Positions 37,029 through 44,979 of a stretch of 64,000 nt of DNA are shown piece after piece; position 1 is the stretch's first letter, and each line of letters starts with the position of its first letter. Location: the NCBI GenBank assembly GCA_965221855.1, contig CBDCSV010000001.1:529921-593920 (forward strand), in the 5' to 3' direction. The stretch is from JAJDXO01 sp965221855 (GTDB lineage: Bacteria > Pseudomonadota > Alphaproteobacteria > Rhodospirillales > UBA2165). A program made the position numbers and the translations under genes. The notes beneath the pieces are model-generated. The model was given only the letters and a program-made list of their open reading frames with translations. It searched no databases and was not told where the DNA came from.

Positions 37029-38582
37029 CTACCCGGCCTTCGCGGCCTCTTCGACGTAGCGCGGGAAAATACCCGACGGCTTGGGCAGCCCGGTACCGGT
37101 GGCGAGCGCGTTGTCCGGGCCCAAGGCGGCGAAATCCCGCTCGTCCGCGGCAATCGCCAGTTGATCCAGCAGACGTTCCGAGGAATCGGGCATGTACGGC
37201 TGACACAGGATGCCCAGGTGCCGGATCACTTCGGCCAGCACGTAGAGCACGGTCGCCATCCGTTCCGGATTGGACTTTCTGAGCTCCCAGGGCGCCTGAC
37301 GGTCCACATAGGCGTTGGCCGCCCGGACGATCTTCCATATGACCTCGAGCGCCTCATGGAAGGCCTGCACCTCGAAATGAGCCCGGGCCGCTTCCAGCGC
37401 ACCGTGGGCTTGCTCCAGCAGGGCCCGGTCCTCGCCGGTGAACTCGCCGGGCGCCGGCACCGCCGCATCACAGTAATTGTTGATCATCGACAGCACCCGC
37501 TGGGCGAGATTGCCGAGATCGTTGGCGAGATCGCTGTTGATCCGCTGAATGATGCCCTCGCGCGAGAACGAGCCGTCGTTGCCGTAGGGCACCTCGCGAA
37601 GCAGGAAATAGCGGATCTGGTCGAGGCCGAACTCACCTACCAGGGCATCGGGCGACAGCACGTTGCCGAGGGACTTGGACATTTTCTCCCCCTCGATATT
37701 GAGGAAGCCGTGCCCGAACACCCGCTTCGGCAGGGGGATGCCGGCGCTCATCAGGAACGCCGGCCAATAGACCGCGTGGAAGCGGACGATATCCTTGCCG
37801 ATGACGTGCAGGTCCGCGGGCCAGTGGGTGGCGAACATCCCATCCCGGCCCGGGAAACCCAGACCGGTGATGTAGTTGGTCAGCGCATCCAGCCACACAT
37901 ACATGATGTGGTCTTCGTCGCCCGGCACCGGCACGCCCCACTTGAAGGTGGTCCGCGATATGGAGAGATCGCGCAGCCCTTGGCTGACGAAGCTCACCAC
38001 CTCGTTGCGGCGCGTCGCGGGCAGAATGAAGTCCGGATTGGCCTCGTAATGGTCCAGCAGGGGCTGGGTATATTCCGAAAGCTTGAAGAAGTAGCTGGGC
38101 TCCTCCACCCACTCGACCGGCGCGCCCGAGGGCGCCAGTTTGCCGTCCGGCCCGTCGGTCAGTTCGCTCTCGTCGAAATAGGCTTCGTCGCGCACCGAAT
38201 ACCAGCCTTCGTACTTGCCGAGATAGATGTCCCCCGCATCGTCCAGCAGCTTCCAAATTCCCTGGCTCGCCGCATAGTGCCGGGGCTCGGTGGTGCGGAT
38301 GAAATCATCGTTGGAGACGTTGAGCATGGCGTCCATGTCCCGGACGGCCCCGGCGATTTCATCGCAGAAGCTCTTGGTGTTCTTGCCCGCCGCGATGGCC
38401 GATTTCTCGACCTTCTGGCCGTGCTCGTCGGTGCCGGTCAGGAAATGTACGTCGTACCCGTCCAGACGCTTGAAGCGCGCCATCACATCGGTCGAAATCG
38501 CCTCGTAGGCATGCCCGAGGTGGGGCGGTCCGTTGACGTAGGCTATCGCCGTGGTGATGTAATAGGGCGTCTTGTCGGCCAC
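37029..38582 (-). CDS. metG: Methionyl-tRNA synthetase
   Basis: A 517-residue class I synthetase that charges tRNA-Met. The HIGH motif is PPHLGHAYEA and the KMSKS motif is GEKMSKSLGNV. It lacks the C-terminal tRNA-binding domain seen in some MetRS, which fits the shorter type found in Alphaproteobacteria. It is encoded between holB and tatD. Confidence 0.96.
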   Translation of the reverse strand: MADKTPYYITTAIAYVNGPPHLGHAYEAISTDVMARFKRLDGYDVHFLTGTDEHGQKVEKSAIAAGKNTKSFCDEIAGAVRDMDAMLNVSNDDFIRTTEPRHYAASQGIWKLLDDAGDIYLGKYEGWYSVRDEAYFDESELTDGPDGKLAPSGAPVEWVEEPSYFFKLSEYTQPLLDHYEANPDFILPATRRNEVVSFVSQGLRDLSISRTTFKWGVPVPGDEDHIMYVWLDALTNYITGLGFPGRDGMFATHWPADLHVIGKDIVRFHAVYWPAFLMSAGIPLPKRVFGHGFLNIEGEKMSKSLGNVLSPDALVGEFGLDQIRYFLLREVPYGNDGSFSREGIIQRINSDLANDLGNLAQRVLSMINNYCDAAVPAPGEFTGEDRALLEQAHGALEAARAHFEVQAFHEALEVIWKIVRAANAYVDRQAPWELRKSNPERMATVLYVLAEVIRHLGILCQPYMPDSSERLLDQLAIAADERDFAALGPDNALATGTGLPKPSGIFPRYVEEAAKAG

Positions 38583-38620
38583 GATTATTCTCCCGGGAAG
38601 GCCTTTGGGCCAGAGGGTCT

Positions 38621-39637
38621 CTACGATGATGAATGGGCGGCGTCAATGGCCGTAAAAGCGTTCAATATCACTTGCTTATGGTCGAGGTTCACGCTGTCGG
38701 CCCGCTCGAACAAGCGGTTGTTCTTTTCCCATACCTCAAACCAGCGATCAAGACCGGCGGCGGAAGCCGAAACGGAACCGCGAACCTGGCCGTCTATGGT
38801 TCGGTGAACCCACCATCGCATGAGGTCGCCGACGGTCTGGAAGGCCTCGCCGGTCTTGTCCCGGGCAATGCCGTCGGCCAATTTGTGGACACCCGCGACG
38901 TCGAGGCCCGGCAGGTCTTCCAGCAAGGCGACCGCGTCGCGATAGAGGCCCAACCCGCCCCCCGCCGAATAGCCGAGCGCCCGGCCGATACTGCCGTCGG
39001 CGATTTGCACCAGGATTTGCCGGTCCTCGAGGCTCATCGCCGGGCGCAGCCGGGCCAACAGTTCGACCAAATCCTCCTCGCCCAGGGGCTTGGCCGGCAG
39101 CCGGCGGCAACGGGAGATGATCGTCGGCAGCAAGCGGCCCGGATTGTGGGCCAACAACAACAGCATTGCGCGGGACGGCGGCTCCTCGAGAATCTTCAGG
39201 ACCGCATTGGCCGCGTTGGTGTTCATCTGGTCCGCGCTGTCGATGATCACCACCCGCCAGCCGCCCTCGGCCGGGGTCTTGGACAGGAACTCGCGGACGC
39301 CTCGGACATCGTCGACGGTAATCTCGGCCCGGCGCTTGCCCGATTTCTCATCGACCGCCCGCTCGACGACCAGGAGATCGGCGTGCCCGCCCGCCGCGAC
39401 CCGATGGAAAAGCGCGGCCTCGGGATGATGGGCGTCCGGCGCGTCACCGGACAGGATGGTCCTGGCGAGACGAAAGGCGAGCGTCGCCTTGCCGATTCCC
39501 TGGCGGCCGGTGATCAGCCAGGCGTGCGCCGGACGGCCGGCACCGAAAGCGTGCAGAAATTCGCGTTCAGCCTCCGCCTGGCCGAGGAGAATTTGGGTTT
39601 CCCGGGGTTCGGGAACGGGTTCCTCTTCGCCGGCCAT
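38621..39637 (-). CDS. holB: DNA polymerase III subunit delta prime
   Basis: A 338-residue clamp-loader subunit. The AAA+ Walker A is WLITGRQGIGKATLAFRLAR, followed by VVIIDSADQMNTNAANAVLKILEEP and LLLAHNPGRLLPTIISRCR with the sensor residues. Its start codon overlaps the tmk stop by one base, so tmk and holB are translationally coupled. Confidence 0.93.
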   Translation of the reverse strand: MAGEEEPVPEPRETQILLGQAEAEREFLHAFGAGRPAHAWLITGRQGIGKATLAFRLARTILSGDAPDAHHPEAALFHRVAAGGHADLLVVERAVDEKSGKRRAEITVDDVRGVREFLSKTPAEGGWRVVIIDSADQMNTNAANAVLKILEEPPSRAMLLLLAHNPGRLLPTIISRCRRLPAKPLGEEDLVELLARLRPAMSLEDRQILVQIADGSIGRALGYSAGGGLGLYRDAVALLEDLPGLDVAGVHKLADGIARDKTGEAFQTVGDLMRWWVHRTIDGQVRGSVSASAAGLDRWFEVWEKNNRLFERADSVNLDHKQVILNAFTAIDAAHSSS

Positions 39638-40275
39638 TAGATTTCCAGCCTGTCCCCGACGGCGCTCTTGATCCGCGCGGCAACGGTCTCCATATCGCCG
39701 TCGGCGTCGACGACCATGCAGCGGTCCGGCTCATTGGCGGCGATCTCCAGGTACGCCGCCCGGAGCCGCTGATGAAAACTCAGCCCCATCCGTTCGTAAC
39801 GGTCCTCGCCCTCACCCCGGGCCTGAGAGCGGGCCTGGGCGCGGGCCAATCCCGCCTCCGGCGGCAGATCCAGGATCAGCGTGAGGTCAGGGGTCAAATC
39901 GCCGGCCACCTCGGCATAGATCTCCGAAATAAAACCCTTATCCACGCCGCCGACATACCCCTGGTAGGCCAGGGTCGAATCGGCAAACCGGTCACAGACC
40001 ACCCATTCTCCGCGGGCCAATGCCGGCCGTATCGTGTCCGTGAGATGGCTTCGGCGCGCGGCGGAATGCAGAAGCGTTTCGGCCTCGGCGTCCCAACGCC
40101 CGGGATCGCCGGTTACCAACAGCTTCCGAATGGCCTCGGCGCCGGGCGCCCCGCCGGGCTCACGGGTAATGCACACGGTATGGCCCGCCCTTTCCAAGTG
40201 GGCCGCCAACCGCGGCACCTGAGTGGACTTGCCCGCCCCCTCACCGCCTTCGAGTGTAATGAATTTTCCGGCCAT
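39637..40275 (-). CDS. tmk: Thymidylate kinase
   Basis: A 212-residue enzyme that phosphorylates dTMP. The P-loop is LEGGEGAGKSTQV, with the motif DRFADSTLAYQGY and a lid region RAQARSQARGEGED. It is the first gene of the essential run tmk-holB-metG on this strand. It is now 61 bases from an IS256-family element that separates it from the upstream carboxypeptidase gene. Confidence 0.96.
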   Translation of the reverse strand: MAGKFITLEGGEGAGKSTQVPRLAAHLERAGHTVCITREPGGAPGAEAIRKLLVTGDPGRWDAEAETLLHSAARRSHLTDTIRPALARGEWVVCDRFADSTLAYQGYVGGVDKGFISEIYAEVAGDLTPDLTLILDLPPEAGLARAQARSQARGEGEDRYERMGLSFHQRLRAAYLEIAANEPDRCMVVDADGDMETVAARIKSAVGDRLEI

Positions 40276-40336
40276 GGGATGTTCTCCGTCACAGGGTCGG
40301 AGGTTGGCCGGTTCCGGTCAACCGGATTCGCCCCAC

Positions 40337-41616
40337 GGTAACGTAAGGATTTATGTGTCAGGCGGGAGTGGGGTACTCCCTGTGGTTCACGACAACCGCA
40401 AGAAGGAGCACCCCGATGCCACAGCAAGCTGTAACGATTGAGAACCTACCACAAGCCTTTGAGGTGGTGAAGGAGATGCAAGCAGGCGGATTGGACTGGG
40501 GCGAGGGTTATCGCCCGCTTGGCCGCCAGGCGCTGGCCGAGATCATCGAGGGCCGGATGGCCGAGGCGGTGGATCGCTGGCTCGACGGCCTCGATGGCAG
40601 CGCTATGCGCGACCGGCGCAACGGCACCTACCGGCGCCGCCTGCTCAGCGAGCTCGGCGACATCGAGCTCAACGTGCCGCGCACCCGGCACTTCTGCCCG
40701 ACCGAGGTTCTGAAGAGCTACGCAAGGCGCGCTCCAGAGATCGACCGCGCCATCCTGGCCGGCTTCGTGCTGGGGCTCTCGACCCGCAAGGTCGGCGAGG
40801 TCCTGCTTGCCCTGCTCGGGCGTCCGGTCTCGGCCGCGACGGTGAGCCGGGTCGCCAAGACCCTCGATCTGTCGGTCGCCGCATTCCACCGCCGGCCGCT
40901 GAAGAACGCCTACAAGGCGCTGATGCTCGACGGCGTGGTGCTGGCCTGCAAGACCGGCGCCGGCGCGCTCAGGAGGCCGGTCCTGGTGGCGCTGGGCATA
41001 CGGCACGACGGCAAGAAGGAGATTATCGACTTCCAACTCGCCGCCAGCGAGAGCGCCGCGGAGTGGGAGCGCTTCCTCACCGCGTTGCACCGCCGCGGCC
41101 TCACCGGCGAGGGCCTTGAGATGATCTGCGTTGATGGCGGCCAAGGCCTGCTCGCCGCCTTGCCGGTCGTCTATCACGGCATCCCGGTCCAGAGATGCTG
41201 GGCGCACAAGATGCGCAACATCCTCGACAAGGTCCGCAAGACCGACCAGGAGGCCGTCAAGGCCGACGTCCACGACGTCATGAACGCAGACACTCGGCCA
41301 AAGGCGCTCAGCGCCGCCCGCCGCTTCGCCGACGCCTGGGAGCAGACCTACCCCAAGGCCGTCGCCTGCCTGCGCAACGACCTCGACGACTTGCTCACCT
41401 GCTTCCGCTACAAGACCCTTGCCGAACGAAAGCAGGTCAGGACCACCAACGCCATCGAACGACGGTTCCGGGAGGTCCGGAGACGAACCCGGCCCATGGG
41501 AACCTTCCAGGACAAGACCTCAATGGACCGCATCCTCTACGCGGTCTTCATTCACGAAAACAAGTCTCAGGGAATCAGTACCCCTCTCTCCCTGACACAC
41601 AACTCTTGACGTTACC
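40337..41616 (+). mobile_element. IS256-family insertion sequence, copy 1, complete
   Basis: A 1280-bp element with terminal repeats beginning GGTAACGT at each end (left GGTAACGTAAGGATTTATGT, right arm GGTAACGTCAAGAGTTGTGT), flanked by a perfect 8-bp target duplication, CGCCCCAC at 40329-40336 and 41617-41624. The insertion hits the last codons of the carboxypeptidase gene. Its first part is identical to the copy at 53277, and its second part (after about 41145-41165) matches the copy at 62500. Confidence 0.93.
40416..41609 (+). CDS. IS256-family transposase, copy 1
   Basis: A 397-residue Mutator-type (PF00872) transposase. Features are the N-terminal region with EIIEGRMAEAVDRWLDGL and RRNGTYRRRLLSELGDIEL, the DDE core around ALMLDGVVLACKTG and ICVDGGQGLLAAL, and the C-terminal CLRNDLDDLLTCFRY and TTNAIERRFREVRRRTRPMG. 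The start has AAGAAGGAG upstream. The gene is intact and probably active. Confidence 0.93.
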   Translation: MPQQAVTIENLPQAFEVVKEMQAGGLDWGEGYRPLGRQALAEIIEGRMAEAVDRWLDGLDGSAMRDRRNGTYRRRLLSELGDIELNVPRTRHFCPTEVLKSYARRAPEIDRAILAGFVLGLSTRKVGEVLLALLGRPVSAATVSRVAKTLDLSVAAFHRRPLKNAYKALMLDGVVLACKTGAGALRRPVLVALGIRHDGKKEIIDFQLAASESAAEWERFLTALHRRGLTGEGLEMICVDGGQGLLAALPVVYHGIPVQRCWAHKMRNILDKVRKTDQEAVKADVHDVMNADTRPKALSAARRFADAWEQTYPKAVACLRNDLDDLLTCFRYKTLAERKQVRTTNAIERRFREVRRRTRPMGTFQDKTSMDRILYAVFIHENKSQGISTPLSLTHNS

Positions 41617-42772
41617 CGCCCCACAGGACGAATTTTAGGGCGTCGCCGAGGCGTGAGAACATACCAAGGCGGGGAACGTCGGAACCCGCGAACAGGGGAT
41701 ACTCGACCGGGTCCACCCCTGCCGCTTCGATTTTCAGCGTCGCCAGCGGCGTACCTTGGGCCACGGGCGCCGCAAACGGACCATCGTAGAGAACGCTCAC
41801 CTTCATGCCCCGCCGGGCTTTGCGGGACAGGGTCAACAGGATGTCCTGCCTGATGACCAACGGCACACTGCCGGCGGCACCCATCCAAACCTCGGCATCG
41901 GCAACCGTCTCGCCTGATTTGAACAAGGCGTAATTGTTGAACTCCCGGAAGCCCCAATCGAACATGCGCTCGGATTCGACGGCCCGCGCCTTCTTGCTCG
42001 GCAGACCGTTGACCACCAGAATCAGCCGCCGGCCATTGCGAACCGCGCTGGCGGCAAGGCCGTAGCCCGCTTCCTCCGTGTGACCCGTTTTCAGACCGTC
42101 GGCGCCGATATTCCGGTAGAGCGCGGGGTTCCGATTGCCCTGGCGGATGCCGCTATAGGTAAACGCCTTTTCGGCATAGTAGTGATAGTACTCCGGGAAA
42201 TTCTCGATTGTCGCTTGAGAAAGCCTGGCGAGATCCCGAGCGGTGGTGCGATGCTCGGGATCCGGCCAACCGCTGGAATTGACGAAATGCGAATTGGTCA
42301 TTCCGAGTTCTTCGGCGGTGCGGTTGAGTTCCTCCGCGAACGCCCCTTCGCTGCCCGAAAGCCCCTCGGCGACAACGATGCTCGCATCATTCCCGGATTG
42401 CACGACGATCCCCCGGATCAGGTCCTCGACCTTCACCCGGGAATTCACCCGCACGAACATTTTGGAGCCTTGCTTCCGCCACGCTTTCTCGGAGACGACG
42501 AACCTGTCGTCCAGGGACAGGCGGCCATCCTTCAAACGTTCGAAGACCTTGTAGACGGTCATGATTTTACCCATCGACGACGGCGGCATGGGCTGATCGG
42601 CGTTCTTCTCGAACAGGACGGCCCCGGTGGTCGTGTCGAGCAGTATCGCCTGTCTGGCCGAGGTTTCGATGGTCCCCGCCGCCTGGACAGCGGTGATGCT
42701 CAGCGTCAGAGCCGTCACCGCGGCAACGGCAAATGTCTTGATCCGCACGCTTGTCATTCCTTCCCAACCCAT
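41612..42772 (-). CDS. D-alanyl-D-alanine carboxypeptidase, 3' end altered by IS256
   Basis: A 386-residue penicillin-binding protein of the DacA/DacC type that trims peptidoglycan stem peptides. A signal peptide spans about residues 1-31 (TFAVAAVTALTLSITAVQA). The active-site motifs are SMGK, SGN and KTG (DGLKTGHTEEAG), followed by the C-terminal PBP5 domain. The IS256 insertion replaced the natural end: reconstructing the site by removing the element gives FVLWGESG before a stop, whereas now it reads FVLWGG with the TAA supplied by the element's end. Only a few terminal residues are lost, so the enzyme is probably active. It follows rlpA by four bases. Confidence 0.93.
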   Translation of the reverse strand: MGWEGMTSVRIKTFAVAAVTALTLSITAVQAAGTIETSARQAILLDTTTGAVLFEKNADQPMPPSSMGKIMTVYKVFERLKDGRLSLDDRFVVSEKAWRKQGSKMFVRVNSRVKVEDLIRGIVVQSGNDASIVVAEGLSGSEGAFAEELNRTAEELGMTNSHFVNSSGWPDPEHRTTARDLARLSQATIENFPEYYHYYAEKAFTYSGIRQGNRNPALYRNIGADGLKTGHTEEAGYGLAASAVRNGRRLILVVNGLPSKKARAVESERMFDWGFREFNNYALFKSGETVADAEVWMGAAGSVPLVIRQDILLTLSRKARRGMKVSVLYDGPFAAPVAQGTPLATLKIEAAGVDPVEYPLFAGSDVPRLGMFSRLGDALKFVLWGG

Positions 42773-42776
42773 AATC

Positions 42777-43751
42777 TTAGTCGACGACGATTCGCGCGTT
42801 GTCGTAGCCCAGGTGAATCATGATTTCCAGTACTCTATCGGCGTCGGCCACATGGCGATGCGGCCCCGACCGAACCCTGAAAAATTCTTTATCACCAACA
42901 ATATGCGATGTGATCTTCACATCACGGATTTGAAACAACCTGTGCTTGACCCGATTTGCGTTGTCCCATCGGACAAATGCCCCGGCCTGAACGTAGATAT
43001 CGGTGTCCGCCACGGTTTCAATAGTCACCGAACCATCGGGCTGAGGCGGCGCGACGGTCACCCTCTCCTGGCGGACGGCGACCCGACGCCGCGGGGCAGC
43101 GTCCACCGGCGCGTTCGAGACGGCGCCCGGCGGCGGCGCCAAGGTTTGCGACGCCACGCGGGGCTTGGCGACCTGCACATCCGAACGGATCGGCAGGTCG
43201 GCCCGGGCCACCTGCGTCCCGGAGCCGGTGAGCCGTTGCGCGAGCGCCCGGCTTTCGGCACCCAGGATACTCACCCGGACACGCGCCGTGCCCGTGCGTT
43301 CAAAACCCAGGAGCTGCGCCGCCCGGCGGGATACGTCGATTATTCGCCCGTGAGCAAACGGACCCCGGTCATTTACCCGAAGCTTCAGCGACCGGCCGTT
43401 CTCCAGGTTCGTCACCTGGACGAACGAGGGCATTTGCAGCGTCCGGTGCGCCGCCGTCAGTTCGTTCATGTCGAAGACTTCGCCGTTAGCGGTTTTCTTC
43501 AAGTGGAATTTGGGCCCATACCAGGAGGCGATCCCGGTCTCGACGTGATCGAAGCTCTCCTTGGGGTAATACCAGACACCCTTGATTTGGTAAGGATTGC
43601 CGACCTTGTATTTGCCGAACACCGAGGTCCGCGGTTCCGGTTTGGTAATCCGCTTGGCGGTGTGGGCAATAAGCTGGGTTTCGGCACATGCGGAAAGCAG
43701 AAACAACGCCCCCAGACTCAAAAGCAGCGGTTTGATCCGATTGACTGTCAT
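42777..43751 (-). CDS. rlpA: Septal ring lytic transglycosylase RlpA
   Basis: A 324-residue lipoprotein. The lipobox is LSLGALFLLSAC, with the modified cysteine at about residue 22. The double-psi beta-barrel domain contains ETGIASWYGPKFHLKKTANG and LKLRVNDRGPFAHGRIIDVS with the catalytic aspartate. A proline/alanine-rich linker (about 190-230) leads to a C-terminal SPOR domain that binds denuded septal glycan (DIYVQAGAFVRWDNANRV). It lies between mltB and the carboxypeptidase gene, all acting on the cell wall. Confidence 0.93.
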   Translation of the reverse strand: MTVNRIKPLLLSLGALFLLSACAETQLIAHTAKRITKPEPRTSVFGKYKVGNPYQIKGVWYYPKESFDHVETGIASWYGPKFHLKKTANGEVFDMNELTAAHRTLQMPSFVQVTNLENGRSLKLRVNDRGPFAHGRIIDVSRRAAQLLGFERTGTARVRVSILGAESRALAQRLTGSGTQVARADLPIRSDVQVAKPRVASQTLAPPPGAVSNAPVDAAPRRRVAVRQERVTVAPPQPDGSVTIETVADTDIYVQAGAFVRWDNANRVKHRLFQIRDVKITSHIVGDKEFFRVRSGPHRHVADADRVLEIMIHLGYDNARIVVD

Positions 43752-43755
43752 CGCG

Positions 43756-44748
43756 TCAACTCCTGCCTATGCGGTCGGCGAGGGAGCCGATCGCCACGGC
43801 AAAAAACGAAGACCGGTTCCATCGCAGTATCACCCGGTAGTTGTTGTAGGCCAGAAATGCGCGGCCCTTGGTTTTTTCGGGCAGAACGATCGAGGACTGA
43901 AGATTTCGCGTCGGCAGGTCGGTTCCGTCGGCCCGGCGGACGCCCAGGGCCTGCCAGTCCCTGATACCCTTGCGGACCTCGAGACCGGCCAATTTCATGT
44001 CGAACCCCGCCGGCAATTTGACCTCGCGTCCCCAGGTCTGGTCCGGCTTCCAGCCCGATTTGGAGAGGTAGTTCGCGGCGGACGCGAATGCATCCCGCCG
44101 GTTGCGCCAGATATCCCTGCGCCCGTCTCCGTCATAGTCGACGGCAAATCTCTCGAAACTCGAAGGCATGAATTGGAACTGACCCATGGCGCCCGCCCAC
44201 GAACCTTTCATATTGGTGTGGGCGATGTGACCCTGGTCGACGATTCTGAGCGAACGGATAAGTTCGCCGCGGAAGAACTTGGACCGGCGGCCGTCATGGG
44301 CCAGGGTCGCCAGCGCCGAAATCACGGGAAAGCCTCCATCCAGACGGCCGAAATCCGTTTCCACACCCCAAAACGCAACAATGAAGCGCGGCTGAACACC
44401 GAATTTGCGCCCAATTTCTGTCAACAATGTGGCATTTTCCCGGAATTTCGAACGGCCCTTCTTGACCCTCGAATTGGGCACCACCCGGTTCATGTATTGT
44501 TGCAGGGTCAGCGTAAATTCGGGCTGCCGGCGATCCAATTCGATCACCCGCGGGATGGGCTTGACGGTCGGGATCACCGCGTCGAGGGTCTCGGCCCGGA
44601 TACCGTTCCGCGCCGCCTCCGCTCTCAACTCGTCCAGCCACGGCCCGAATGGTTTTGAAGCCTCCTGGGCAATCGCCGCACCGCCAACGCCAAGGGCGGC
44701 CAGGCTTCCCAACAGGCCATACGCCATGGTCCTAAAACAGGTCTTCAT
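43756..44748 (-). CDS. mltB: Lytic murein transglycosylase (MltB family)
   Basis: A 330-residue cell-wall lytic enzyme. It has a signal peptide (residues 1-28, MAYGLLGSLAALGVGGAAIAQ) without a lipobox, so it is probably periplasmic and soluble. The catalytic glutamate is in FWGVETDFGRLDGGF, with the conserved SWAGAMGQFQFMPSSF and DYDGDGRRDIW. The peptidoglycan-binding domain found at the end of some relatives is missing. It heads a cell-wall gene group with rlpA and the carboxypeptidase. Confidence 0.93.
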   Translation of the reverse strand: MKTCFRTMAYGLLGSLAALGVGGAAIAQEASKPFGPWLDELRAEAARNGIRAETLDAVIPTVKPIPRVIELDRRQPEFTLTLQQYMNRVVPNSRVKKGRSKFRENATLLTEIGRKFGVQPRFIVAFWGVETDFGRLDGGFPVISALATLAHDGRRSKFFRGELIRSLRIVDQGHIAHTNMKGSWAGAMGQFQFMPSSFERFAVDYDGDGRRDIWRNRRDAFASAANYLSKSGWKPDQTWGREVKLPAGFDMKLAGLEVRKGIRDWQALGVRRADGTDLPTRNLQSSIVLPEKTKGRAFLAYNNYRVILRWNRSSFFAVAIGSLADRIGRS

Positions 44749-44895
44749 TCACACCAACTCCACCCAATTTACAGCCGGCAGTGGAACACCCGCTTCTAAC
44801 CGCGAGAGATTAACGAAAGACTGCCGGGTCATGGTTTCTCCATCTCCACAGCCGGTACCAAAGCGCCGGCAGCGTCGGGACCGTCCCGAAACCAT

Positions 44896-44924
44896 TTGCC
44901 GGTGTTCCAGCGATCGCCTATTAA
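44896..44924 (+). promoter_or_regulatory. Candidate promoter for the dehydratase gene
   Basis: TTGCCG (44896-44901) and TATTAA (44919-44924) with a 17-base spacer. Transcription would start near 44931, which supports the GTG at 44980 as the true translation start. Confidence 0.5.
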
Positions 44925-44979
44925 ATCCGATTCGTACGTACCGAAACACCTATTTAGCCGCCTCGGAGGGGTATGCGCC

